A stretch of DNA of 64,000 nucleotides from Odiellus spinosus (Eukaryota; Arthropoda; Arachnida; Opiliones; Phalangiidae), in the NCBI GenBank assembly GCA_963920705.1, contig OY987240.1:2114501-2178500 (forward strand), in the 5' to 3' direction. Shown here one piece after another: positions 10,631 to 23,300 of the stretch. The notes below the pieces were generated by a model, which had not been told where the DNA came from, did no database searches, and saw nothing but the letters and a program-made list of their open reading frames with translations. The position numbers were made by a program, and so were the translations under genes. Each line of letters opens with the position of its first letter. Positions within the stretch are counted from its first letter, which is position 1.

Positions 10631-11786
10631 AGTAGAGATCTACGAATTTCCCAAGTATAGTTCCACAAATTTCCCAATTATAGATCCCCAAATTTCCAAA
10701 GCATATATAAATCCACAAATATCCAAAGTATAGATCCACAAGCCTCCCAAGTAAAGATTCACAAATTTCCCAAGTATAAATCCACAAATTTCCCAAGTAT
10801 ACATCCACAAATCTCCAAGGATAGATCCACAAATTTTCCGAGTATAGATCCAAAATTTTTCCAAGTATAGTACCACAAATTTCCCAAGTATAAATTCACA
10901 AATTTTACAAGTATAGATCCACAAATTTCCAAAGTATAGATCCACAAATTTCCCAAGTACGGATCCACAAATTTCCCAAGTACAGATCCACCAATTTCCC
11001 AAGTATAGATCCACAAATTTCCCAAGTATAGATCCACAATTTTCCAAAGTATAGATCCACAAATTTCCCAAGTATATATCCACAAACTTCCCAAGTATAT
11101 ATCCACAAACTTCCCAAGTGTATATCCACAAATTTCCCAAGAATAGATCCAATAATTTCCCAAGAATAGATCCACAAGCCTCCCAAGTAAAGATTCATAA
11201 ATTTCAAAAATGTAAAGATACACAAATTTCCCAAGTATATATCCAAAAATTTCCCAAGTATAAATCTACAAATTTCCCAAGTATATATCCACAAACTTCC
11301 CAGTGTATATCCACGAATTTCCCAAGTATATATACACAAATTACCCAAGTATAGATCCATAAATTTCCCAAGTATAGATCCACAAATTTCCCACGTATAA
11401 ATCCACAAATTTCCCAAGTATAGATCCAAAAATTTCCCAAGAATAGATCCGCAAATTTCACAAGTATAGTTCCACAAATTTCCCAATTATAGATCCCCAA
11501 ATTTCCAAAATATATATCTCCAAAAATTTCTAAAGAATAGATCCACAAATTTCCCAAGTATAGATCCACAAATTTCCCAATTATAGATTCAAAAATTATC
11601 CAAGAATAGGTCCACAAGCCTCCCAAGTAAAGATCCACAAATTTCCCAAGTATAGATCCACAAATTTCCCAAGAATAGATCCACAAGCCTCCCAAGTAAA
11701 GATTCACAAATTTCCCAAGTAAAGATCCACAAATTTCACAAGTAAAGATCCACAAATTTCCCAAGTATATATCCAAAAATTTCCCA
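10631..11786. repeat. 1,156-bp HOR, tandem copy 1 of 3
   Basis: Starts at AGTAGAGATCTACG. Copies 2 and 3 follow at exactly +1,156 and +2,312. Base 10862 is C, as in the single paralogue at 45076, while copies 2 and 3 have A. This marks copy 1 as the ancestral form. Confidence 0.9.
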
Positions 11787-12942
11787 AGTAGAGATCTACG
11801 AATTTCCCAAGTATAGTTCCACAAATTTCCCAATTATAGATCCCCAAATTTCCAAAGCATATATAAATCCACAAATATCCAAAGTATAGATCCACAAGCC
11901 TCCCAAGTAAAGATTCACAAATTTCCCAAGTATAAATCCACAAATTTCCCAAGTATACATCCACAAATCTCCAAGGATAGATCCACAAATTTTCCGAGTA
12001 TAGATCCAAAATTTTTCAAAGTATAGTACCACAAATTTCCCAAGTATAAATTCACAAATTTTACAAGTATAGATCCACAAATTTCCAAAGTATAGATCCA
12101 CAAATTTCCCAAGTACGGATCCACAAATTTCCCAAGTACAGATCCACCAATTTCCCAAGTATAGATCCACAAATTTCCCAAGTATAGATCCACAATTTTC
12201 CAAAGTATAGATCCACAAATTTCCCAAGTATATATCCACAAACTTCCCAAGTATATATCCACAAACTTCCCAAGTGTATATCCACAAATTTCCCAAGAAT
12301 AGATCCAATAATTTCCCAAGAATAGATCCACAAGCCTCCCAAGTAAAGATTCATAAATTTCAAAAATGTAAAGATACACAAATTTCCCAAGTATATATCC
12401 AAAAATTTCCCAAGTATAAATCTACAAATTTCCCAAGTATATATCCACAAACTTCCCAGTGTATATCCACGAATTTCCCAAGTATATATACACAAATTAC
12501 CCAAGTATAGATCCATAAATTTCCCAAGTATAGATCCACAAATTTCCCACGTATAAATCCACAAATTTCCCAAGTATAGATCCAAAAATTTCCCAAGAAT
12601 AGATCCGCAAATTTCACAAGTATAGTTCCACAAATTTCCCAATTATAGATCCCCAAATTTCCAAAATATATATCTCCAAAAATTTCTAAAGAATAGATCC
12701 ACAAATTTCCCAAGTATAGATCCACAAATTTCCCAATTATAGATTCAAAAATTATCCAAGAATAGGTCCACAAGCCTCCCAAGTAAAGATCCACAAATTT
12801 CCCAAGTATAGATCCACAAATTTCCCAAGAATAGATCCACAAGCCTCCCAAGTAAAGATTCACAAATTTCCCAAGTAAAGATCCACAAATTTCACAAGTA
12901 AAGATCCACAAATTTCCCAAGTATATATCCAAAAATTTCCCA
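11787..12942. repeat. 1,156-bp HOR, tandem copy 2 of 3
   Basis: Starts at the same AGTAGAGATCTACG landmark as copy 1, exactly 1,156 bp on. It shares the derived A at 12018 with copy 3 (13174), so copies 2 and 3 are closest relatives. Confidence 0.9.
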
Positions 12943-14098
12943 AGTAGAGATCTACGAATTTCCCAAGTATAGTTCCACAAATTTCCCAATTATAGATCCC
13001 CAAATTTCCAAAGCATATATAAATCCACAAATATCCAAAGTATAGATCCACAAGCCTCCCAAGTAAAGATTCACAAATTTCCCAAGTATAAATCCACAAA
13101 TTTCCCAAGTATACATCCACAAATCTCCAAGGATAGATCCACAAATTTTCCGAGTATAGATCCAAAATTTTTCAAAGTATAGTACCACAAATTTCCCAAG
13201 TATAAATTCACAAATTTTACAAGTATAGATCCACAAATTTCCAAAGTATAGATCCACAAATTTCCCAAGTACGGATCCACAAATTTCCCAAGTACAGATC
13301 CACCAATTTCCCAAGTATAGATCCACAAATTTCCCAAGTATAGATCCACAATTTTCCAAAGTATAGATCCACAAATTTCCCAAGTATATATCCACAAACT
13401 TCCCAAGTATATATCCACAAACTTCCCAAGTGTATATCCACAAATTTCCCAAGAATAGATCCAATAATTTCCCAAGAATAGATCCACAAGCCTCCCAAGT
13501 AAAGATTCATAAATTTCAAAAATGTAAAGATACACAAATTTCCCAAGTATATATCCAAAAATTTCCCAAGTATAAATCTACAAATTTCCCAAGTATATAT
13601 CCACAAACTTCCCAGTGTATATCCACGAATTTCCCAAGTATATATACACAAATTACCCAAGTATAGATCCATAAATTTCCCAAGTATAGATCCACAAATT
13701 TCCCACGTATAAATCCACAAATTTCCCAAGTATAGATCCAAAAATTTCCCAAGAATAGATCCGCAAATTTCACAAGTATAGTTCCACAAATTTCCCAATT
13801 ATAGATCCCCAAATTTCCAAAATATATATCTCCAAAAATTTCTAAAGAATAGATCCACAAATTTCCCAAGTATAGATCCACAAATTTCCCAATTATAGAT
13901 TCAAAAATTATCCAAGAATAGGTCCACAAGCCTCCCAAGTAAAGATCCACAAATTTCCCAAGTATAGATCCACAAATTTCCCAAGAATAGATCCACAAGC
14001 CTCCCAAGTAAAGATTCACAAATTTCCCAAGTAAAGATCCACAAATTTCACAAGTAAAGATCCACAAATTTCCCAAGTATATATCCAAAAATTTCCCA
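12943..14098. repeat. 1,156-bp HOR, tandem copy 3 of 3
   Basis: Third tandem copy. It ends where the sequence continues with TATATATCC instead of TAGAGATC. The paralogous block around 44845-45950 has only one copy of this unit. Confidence 0.9.
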
Positions 14099-17000
14099 AG
14101 TATATATCCACAAATTTCCCAAGTATAAATCCACAAATTTTCCGAGTATAGATCCAAAAATTTTCCGAGTATAGATCCAAAAATTTTCCAAGTATAGTAC
14201 CACAAATTTCCCAAGTATAGATTCACAAATTTTACAAGTATAGATCAACAAATTTCCAAAGTATAGATACACAAATTTCCCAAGTACGGATCCACAAATT
14301 TCCCAAGTACAGATCCACCAATTTCCCAAGTATAGATCCACAAATTTCCCAAGAATAGATCCGCAAATTTCTCAAGCATAGATCCACAATTTTCCAAAGT
14401 ATAGATCCACAAATTTCCCAAGTATATATCCAAACTTCCCAAGTGTATATCCACAAATTCCCCAAGTATAGATCCACAAATTTCCCAAGTATAGATCCAA
14501 TAATTTCCCAAGAATAGATCCACAAGCCTCCCAAGTAAAGATTCACAAATTTCCCAAGTAAAGATTCATAAATTTTCCAAGTAAAGATCAACAAATTTCC
14601 CAAGTATAAATCTACAAATTTCCCAAGTATATATCCACAAACTTCCCAAGTGTATATCCACGAATTTTCCCAAGTATATATACACAAATTACCCAAGTAT
14701 AGATCCATAAATTTCCCAAGTATAAATCCACAAATTTCCCAAGTATAGTTACACAAATTTCTCAATTATAGATCCCCAAATTTCCAAAATATATATCTAA
14801 AAAATTTGTAAAGAATAGATCCACAAATTTCCCAGGTATAAATCCACAAATTTCCCATGTATAGATCCACAAATTTCCCAGGTATAAATCCACAAATTTA
14901 CAAAGTATAGATCCACAAATTTCCCAATTATACATTCAAAAATTATCCAAGAATAGATCCACAAGCCTCCCAAGTAAAGAGTCACAAATTTCCCAAGTAT
15001 AGATTCACAAATTTCCCAAGCATATAACCACAAATTTCCCAAGTAAAGATTCATAAATTTCCCAAGTAAAGATCCACAAATTTCCCAAGTATAAATCTAC
15101 AAATTTTCCAAGTATACATCCACAAATGTCTCAAGTATAGATCCACAAATTTTCCGAGTATAGATCCACAAATTTTCCAAGTATAGCTCCACAAACTTCC
15201 CAAGTATAGATTCAAAAATTTCCCAAGAATAGATCCACAAGCATCAAAAGTAAAGATTCTCAAATTTCCCAAGTAAAGATCCACAAATATCCCAAGTATA
15301 TATCCAAAAATTTCACAAGTATAAATCCACAAATTTCCCAAGTATACATCCACAAATGTCCCAAGGATAGATCTACAAATTTTCCGAGTATAGATCCAAA
15401 AATTTTTAAAGTATAGTACCACAAATTTCCCAAGTACAGATCCTCCAATTTCCCAAGTATAGATCCACAAATTTCCCATGAATAGATCCGCAAATTTCTC
15501 AAGTATAGATCCACAATTTTCCAAAGTATTGATTCACAAATTTCCCAAGTATATATCCACAAATTTCCCAAGTTTATATCAAAAAATTTCCCAAGTATAA
15601 ATCTACAAATTTCCCAAGTATATATCCACAAACTTCCCAAGTGTATATCCACGAATTTCCCAAGTATAGATCCATAAATTTCCCAAGTATAGATCCACAA
15701 ATTTCCCAAATATAGATCCACAAATTTCCCAAGTATACATCCACAAATGTCCCAAGTATAGATCCACAAATTTTCCGAGTATAGATCCACAAATTTCCCA
15801 AGTATAGATCCAAAAACTTTTCAAGTATAGTACCACAAATTTCCCAAGTATAGATCCACAAATTTCCCAGGTATAAATCCACAAATTTCCCAAGTATAGA
15901 TCCACAAATTTCCCAATTATAGATTCACAAATTATCCAAGAATAGTTCCACAAATTTCCCAAGTATAGATCACAAATTTCCCAAGTATAGATTCTCAAAT
16001 TTCCCTAGCATATATCCACAAATTTCCCAAATATAGATCCACAAATTTCCCAAGTAAAGATTCACAGGTTTCCCAAGTAAAGATCCAAAAATTTCCCAAG
16101 TATAAATCCACAAATTTCCCAAGTATACATCCACAAATGACTCAAGTATAGATCCACATATTTCCAAAGTATAGATCCACAAATTTCCCAAGTATAGATC
16201 CACAAATTTCCCAAGTATAGATCCACAAACTTCCCAAGTATAGATCCACAAACTTCCCAAGAATAGATCCACAACCCTCCCAAGTATAGATCCACAAATT
16301 TCCCTAGTATATATCCACAAACTTCCCAAGTGTATATCCACAAATTTCCCAAGTATATATCCACAAATTACCCAAGTAGAGATACATAAATTTCCCAAGT
16401 ATAGATCCACAAATTTCCCAAGTATAGATCCACAAATTTCCCAAGTATAGATCCAAAAATTTCCCAAGCATATATCCACAAATTTCCCAAATATAGATCC
16501 ACAAATTTCCCAAGTATACATCCAAAAATGTCCCAAGTACAGATCCACAAATTTTCCGAGTATAGATCCACAAATTTTCCAAGTATAGATCCAAAAAATT
16601 TCCAAGTATAGTACCACAAATTTCCCAAGTATAGATCCACAAATTTCCAAGGTATAAATCCACAAATTTCCCAAGTATAGATCCACAAATTTCCCAATTA
16701 TAGATTCACAAATTATCCAAGAATAGTTCCACAAATTTCCCAAGTATAGATCCACAAATTTCCCAAGTATAGATTCTAGAATTTCCCAAGCATATATCCA
16801 CAAATTTCCCAAATATAGATCCACAAATTTCCCAAGTAAAGATTCACAGGTTTCCCAAGTAAAGATCCACAAATTTCCCAAGTATAAATCCACAAATTTC
16901 CCAAGTTTACATCCACAAATGTCTCAAGTATAGATCCACAAATTTTCCGAGTATAGATCCACAAATTTTCCAAGTATAGTACCACAAATTTCCCAAGTAT

Positions 17001-17997
17001 AGATTCACAAATTTTACAAGTATAGATCCACATATTTCCAAAGTATAGATCCACAAATTTCCCAAGTATAGATCCACAAATTTCCCAAGTATAGATCCAC
17101 AAACTTCCCAAGTGTATATCCACAAATTTCCCAAGTATAGATCCACAAATTTCCAAGTATAGTACCACAAATTTCCCAAGTATAGATCCACAAATTTCCC
17201 AGGTATAAATCCACAAATTTCCCAAGTATAGATCCACAAATTTCCCAAGTATAGATTCTCAAATTTCCCAAGTATAGATTCTCAAATTTCCCAAGCATAT
17301 ATCCACAAATTTCCCAAATATAGATCCACAAATTTCCCAAGTATAGATCCACAAATTTTCCGAGTATAGATCCACAAATTTTCCAAGTATAGTACCACAA
17401 ATTTCCCAAGTATAGATTCACAAATTTTACAATTATAGATCCACATATTTCCAAAGTATAGATCCACAAATTTCCCAAGTATAGATCCACAAATTTCCCA
17501 AGTATACATCCACGAATGTCTCAAGTATAGATCCACAAATTTTCCGAGTATAGTACCACAAATTTTCCAAGTATAGTACCACAAATTTCCCAAGTATAGA
17601 TTCACAAATTTTACAAGTATAGATCCACAAATTTCCCAAGTATGGATCCACAAGCTTCCCAAGTATAGATCCACAAATCTCCCAAGTATAGATCCACAAA
17701 TTTTCCAAGTGTAGATTCAAGAATTTTCCAAGTATAGATCCACAAACTTCCCAAGTATAGATCCACAAATTTCCCAAGAATAGATCCACAAGCCTCAAAA
17801 GTAAAGATTCACAAATTTCCCAAGATTCACAAATTTCCCAAGTAAAGATCCACAAATTTCCCAAGTAAAGATCCACAAATTTCCCAAGTAAAGATCCACA
17901 AATTTCCCAAGTAAAGATCCACAAATTTCCCAAGTAAAGATCCACAAATTTCCCAAGTATATATCCAAAAATTTCCAGAGTATAAATCCACAAATTT
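14099..17997. repeat. 23-bp satellite array between HOR blocks
   Basis: Monomer array with frequent ATATCC, AAATCC and AAAGATCC variants. It parallels about 45950-49920 at offsets of about 31,880 to 31,948, the differences being whole monomers or close to it. The rare variant ACAAGCATCAAAAG near 15238 recurs near 21215, 47120, 51261 and 57546. No gene is seen. Confidence 0.92.
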
Positions 17998-20313
17998 CCC
18001 AAGTATAAATCAACAAATTTCCCAAGTATATATCCACAAACTTCCCAAGTGTATATCCACGAATTTCCCAAGTATAGATCCATAAATTTCCCAAGTATAG
18101 ATCCACAAATTTCCCAAATATAGATCCACAAATTTCCCAAGTATACATCCACAAATGTCCCAAGTATAGATCCACAAATTTTCCGAGTATAGATCCACAA
18201 ATTTCCCAAGTATAGATCCAAAAACTTTTCAAGTATAGTACCACAAATTTCCCAAGTATAGATCCACAAATTTCCCAGGTATAAATCCACAAATTTCCCA
18301 AGTATAGATCCACAAATTTCCCAATTATAGATTCACAAATTATCCAAGAATAGTTCCACAAATTTCCCAAGTATAGATCACAAATTTCCCAAGTATAGAT
18401 TCTCAAATTTCCCTAGCATATATCCACAAATTTCCCAAATATAGATCCACAAATTTCCCAAGTAAAGATTCACAGGTTTCCCAAGTAAAGATCCAAAAAT
18501 TTCCCAAGTATAAATCCACAAATTTCCCAAGTATACATCCACAAATGACTCAAGTATAGATCCACATATTTCCAAAGTATAGATCCACAAATTTCCCAAG
18601 TATAGATCCACAAATTTCCCAAGTATAGATCCACAAATTTCCCAAGTATAGATCCACAAACTTCCCAAGTATAGATCCACAAACTTCCCAAGAATAGATC
18701 CACAACCCTCCCAAGTATAGATCCACAAATTTCCCTAGTATATATCCACAAACTTCCCAAGTGTATATCCACAAATTTCCCAAGTATACATCCACAAATG
18801 TCTCAAGTATAGATCCACAAATTTTCCGAGTATAGATCCACAAATTTTCCAAGTATAGTACCACAAATTTCCCAAGTATAGATTCACAAATTTTACAAGT
18901 ATAGATCCACATATTTCCAAAGTATAGATCCACAAATTTCCCAAGTATAGATCCACAAATTTCCCAAGTATAGATCCACAAACTTCCCAAGTGTATATCC
19001 ACAAATTTCCCAAGTATAGATCCACAAATTTCCAAGTATAGTACCACAAATTTCCCAAGTATAGATCCACAAATTTCCCAGGTATAAATCCACAAATTTC
19101 CCAATTATAGATCCACAAATTTCCCAATTATAGATTCACAAATTATCCAAGAATAGTTCCACAAATTTCCCAAGTATAGATCCACAAATTTCCCAAGTAT
19201 AGATTCTCAAATTTCCCAAGTATAGATTCTCAAATTTCCCAAGCATATATCCACAAATTTCCCAAATATAGATCCACAAATTTCCCAAGTATAGATCCAC
19301 AAATTTTCCAAGTATAGTACGACAAATTTCCCAAGTATAGATTCACAAATTTTACAAGTATAGATCCACATATTTCCAAAGTATAGATCCACAAATTTCC
19401 CAAGTATAGATCCACAAATTTTCCGAGTATAGATTCACAAATTTTCCAAGTATAGTACCACAAATTTCCCAAGTATAGATTCACAAATTTTACAAGTATA
19501 GATCCACAAATTTCCCAAGTATGGATCCACAAGCTTCCCAAGTATAGATCCACAAATCTCCCAAGTATAGATCCACAAATTTTCCAAGTGTAGATTCAAG
19601 AATTTTCCAAGTATAGATCCACAAACTTCCCAAGTATAGATCCACAAATTTCCCAAGAATAGATCCACAAGCCTCAAAAGTAAAGATTCACAAATTTCCC
19701 AAGATTCACAAATTTCCCAAGTAAAGATCCACAAATTTCCCAAGTAAAGATCAACAAATTTCCCAAGTAAAGATCCACAAATTTCCCAAGGAAAGATCCA
19801 CAAATTTCCCAAGTATATATCCAAAAATTTCCAGAGTATAAATCCACAAATTTCCCAAGTATACATCCACAAATGTCCCAAGTATAGATCCCTAAATTTT
19901 CCGAGTATAGATCCACAAATTTCCCAAGTATATATCCACAAATTTCCCAGGTATAAATCCACAAATTTCCCAAGTATAGATCCACAAATTTCCCAATTAT
20001 AGATTCACAAATTATCCAAGAATAGTTCCACAAATTTCCCAAGTATAGATCCACAAATTTCCCAAGTATAGATTCTCAAATTTCCCAAGCATATATCCAC
20101 AAATCTCCAAATATAGATCCACAAATTTCCCAAGTATAGATCCACAAATTTCCCAAGTAAAGATTCACAGGTTTCCCAAGTAAAGATCCACAAATTTCCC
20201 AAGTATAAATCCACAAATTTCCCAAGTATACATCCACAAATGTCTCAAGTATAGATCCACAAATTTCCGAGAATAGATCCACAAATTTTCCAAGTATAAT
20301 ACCACAAATTTCC
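17998..20313. repeat. Segment duplicated at +3,568 bp, first copy
   Basis: From AAGTATAAATCAACAAA (near 18000) to about 20313 the order of variants matches 21566-23881 at a constant offset of 3,568. After a 46-bp length difference the similarity resumes. Relative to the paralogue at 49900, about 1,879 bp are extra here, so this is an additional copy rather than part of the common layout. Confidence 0.8.
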
Positions 20314-23300
20314 AAAGTATAGATCCACAAATTTCCCAAGTATGGATCCACAAGCTTCCCAAGAATAGATCAACAAGCCTCCCAATTAAAGATTCACAAA
20401 TTTCCCAAGTACAAATCAACAAATTTCCCAAGTATACATCCACAAATTTCCCAAGAATACATCCACGAATGTCTCAAGTATAGATCCACAAATTTTCCGA
20501 GTATATATTCACAAATTTTCCAAGTATAGTACCACAAATTTCCCAAGTATAGATTCACAAATTTTACAAGTATAGATCCACAAATTTCCAAAGTATAGAT
20601 CCACAAATTTCCCAAGTATGGATCCACAAGCTTCCCAGGTATAGATCCACAAATCTCCCAAGTATAGATCCACAAATTTTCCAAGTGTAGATTCAAGAAT
20701 TTTCCAAGTATAGATCCACAAACTTCCCAAGTATAGATCCACAAATTTCCCAAGAATAGATCCACAGCCTCAAAAGTAAAGATTCACAAATTTCCCAAGA
20801 TCCACAAATTTCTCAAGTAAAGATCCACAAATTTCCCAAGTAAAGATCCACAAATTTCCCAAGATCCACAAATTTCTCAAGTAAAGATCCACAAATTTCC
20901 CAAGTAAAGATCCACAAATTTCCCAAGTATATATCCAAAAATTTCCCAAGAATAAATCCACAAATTTCCCAAGTATACATCCACAAATGTCCCAAGTATA
21001 GATCCCTAAATTTTCCGAGTATAGATCCACAAATTTCCCAAGTATATATCCACAAATTTCCCAGGTATAAATCCACAAATTTCCCAAGTATAAATCCACA
21101 AATTTCCCAAGTATACATCCACAAATGACTCAAGTATAGATCCACATATTTCCAAAGTATAGATCCACAAATTTCCCAAGTATAGATTCTCAAATTTCCC
21201 AAGCATATATCCACAAGCATCAAAAGTAAAGATTCTCAAATTTCCCAAGTAAAGATCCACAAATATCCCAAGTATATATCCAAAAATTTCACAAGTATAA
21301 ATCCACAAATTTCCCAAGTATACATCCACAAATGTCCCAAGGATAGATCTACAAATTTTCCGAGTATAGATCCAAAAATTTTTAAAGTATAGTACCACAA
21401 ATTTCCCAAGTACAGATCCTCCAATTTCCCAAGTATAGATCCACAAATTTCCCAAGAATAGATCCGCAAATTTCTCAAGTATAGATCCACAATTTTCCAA
21501 AGTATTGATTCACAAATTTCCCAAGTATATATCCACAAATTTCCCAAGTTTATATCAAAAAATTTCCCAAGTATAAATCAACAAATTTCCCAAGTATATA
21601 TCCACAAACTTCCCAAGTGTATATCCACGAATTTCCCAAGTATAGATCCATAAATTTCCCAAGTATAGATCCACAAATTTCCCAAATATAGATCCACAAA
21701 TTTCCCAAGTATACATCCACAAATGTCCCAAGTATAGATCCACAAATTTTCCGAGTATAGATCCACAAATTTCCCAAGTATAGATCCAAAAACTTTTCAA
21801 GTATAGTACCACAAATTTCCCAAGTATAGATCCACAAATTTCCCAGGTATAAATCCACAAATTTCCCAAGTATAGATCCACAAATTTCCCAATTATAGAT
21901 TCACAAATTATCCAAGAATAGTTCCACAAATTTCCCAAGTATAGATCACAAATTTCCCAAGTATAGATTCTCAAATTTCCCTAGCATATATCCACAAATT
22001 TCCCAAATATAGATCCACAAATTTCCCAAGTAAAGATTCACAGGTTTCCCAAGTAAAGATCCAAAAATTTCCCAAGTATAAATCCACAAATTTCCCAAGT
22101 ATACATCCACAAATGACTCAAGTATAGATCCACATATTTCCAAAGTATAGATCCACAAATTTCCCAAGTATAGATCCACAAATTTCCCAAGTATAGATCC
22201 ACAAATTTCCCAAGTATAGATCCACAAACTTCCCAAGTATAGATCCACAAACTTCCCAAGAATAGATCCACAACCCTCCCAAGTATAGATCCACAAATTT
22301 CCCTAGTATATATCCACAAACTTCCCAAGTGTATATCCACAAATTTCCCAAGTATACATCCACAAATGTCTCAAGTATAGATCCACAAATTTTCCGAGTA
22401 TAGATCCACAAATTTTCCAAGTATAGTACCACAAATTTCCCAAGTATAGATTCACAAATTTTACAAGTATAGATCCACATATTTCCAAAGTATAGATCCA
22501 CAAATTTCCCAAGTATAGATCCACAAATTTCCCAAGTATAGATCCACAAACTTCCCAAGTGTATATCCACAAATTTCCCAAGTATAGATCCACAAATTTC
22601 CAAGTATAGTACCACAAATTTCCCAAGTATAGATCCACAAATTTCCCAGGTATAAATCCACAAATTTCCCAATTATAGATCCACAAATTTCCCAATTATA
22701 GATTCACAAATTATCCAAGAATAGTTCCACAAATTTCCCAAGTATAGATCCACAAATTTCCCAAGTATAGATTCTCAAATTTCCCAAGTATAGATTCTCA
22801 AATTTCCCAAGCATATATCCACAAATTTCCCAAATATAGATCCACAAATTTCCCAAGTATAGATCCACAAATTTTCCAAGTATAGTACGACAAATTTCCC
22901 AAGTATAGATTCACAAATTTTACAAGTATAGATCCACATATTTCCAAAGTATAGATCCACAAATTTCCCAAGTATAGATCCACAAATTTTCCGAGTATAG
23001 ATTCACAAATTTTCCAAGTATAGTACCACAAATTTCCCAAGTATAGATTCACAAATTTTACAAGTATAGATCCACAAATTTCCCAAGTATGGATCCACAA
23101 GCTTCCCAAGTATAGATCCACAAATCTCCCAAGTATAGATCCACAAATTTTCCAAGTGTAGATTCAAGAATTTTCCAAGTATAGATCCACAAACTTCCCA
23201 AGTATAGATCCACAAATTTCCCAAGAATAGATCCACAAGCCTCAAAAGTAAAGATTCACAAATTTCCCAAGATTCACAAATTTCCCAAGTAAAGATCCAC

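Noticed and set aside
11118-11354. Plus-strand frame of 78 codons, repeated at 12274, 13430 and (86 codons) 45332
   Set aside because: The plus frame normally hits TAG once per three monomers. Here variants such as TATATATCC and AAAGATTC replace those TAGs by chance, and the repetition comes from HOR copying.
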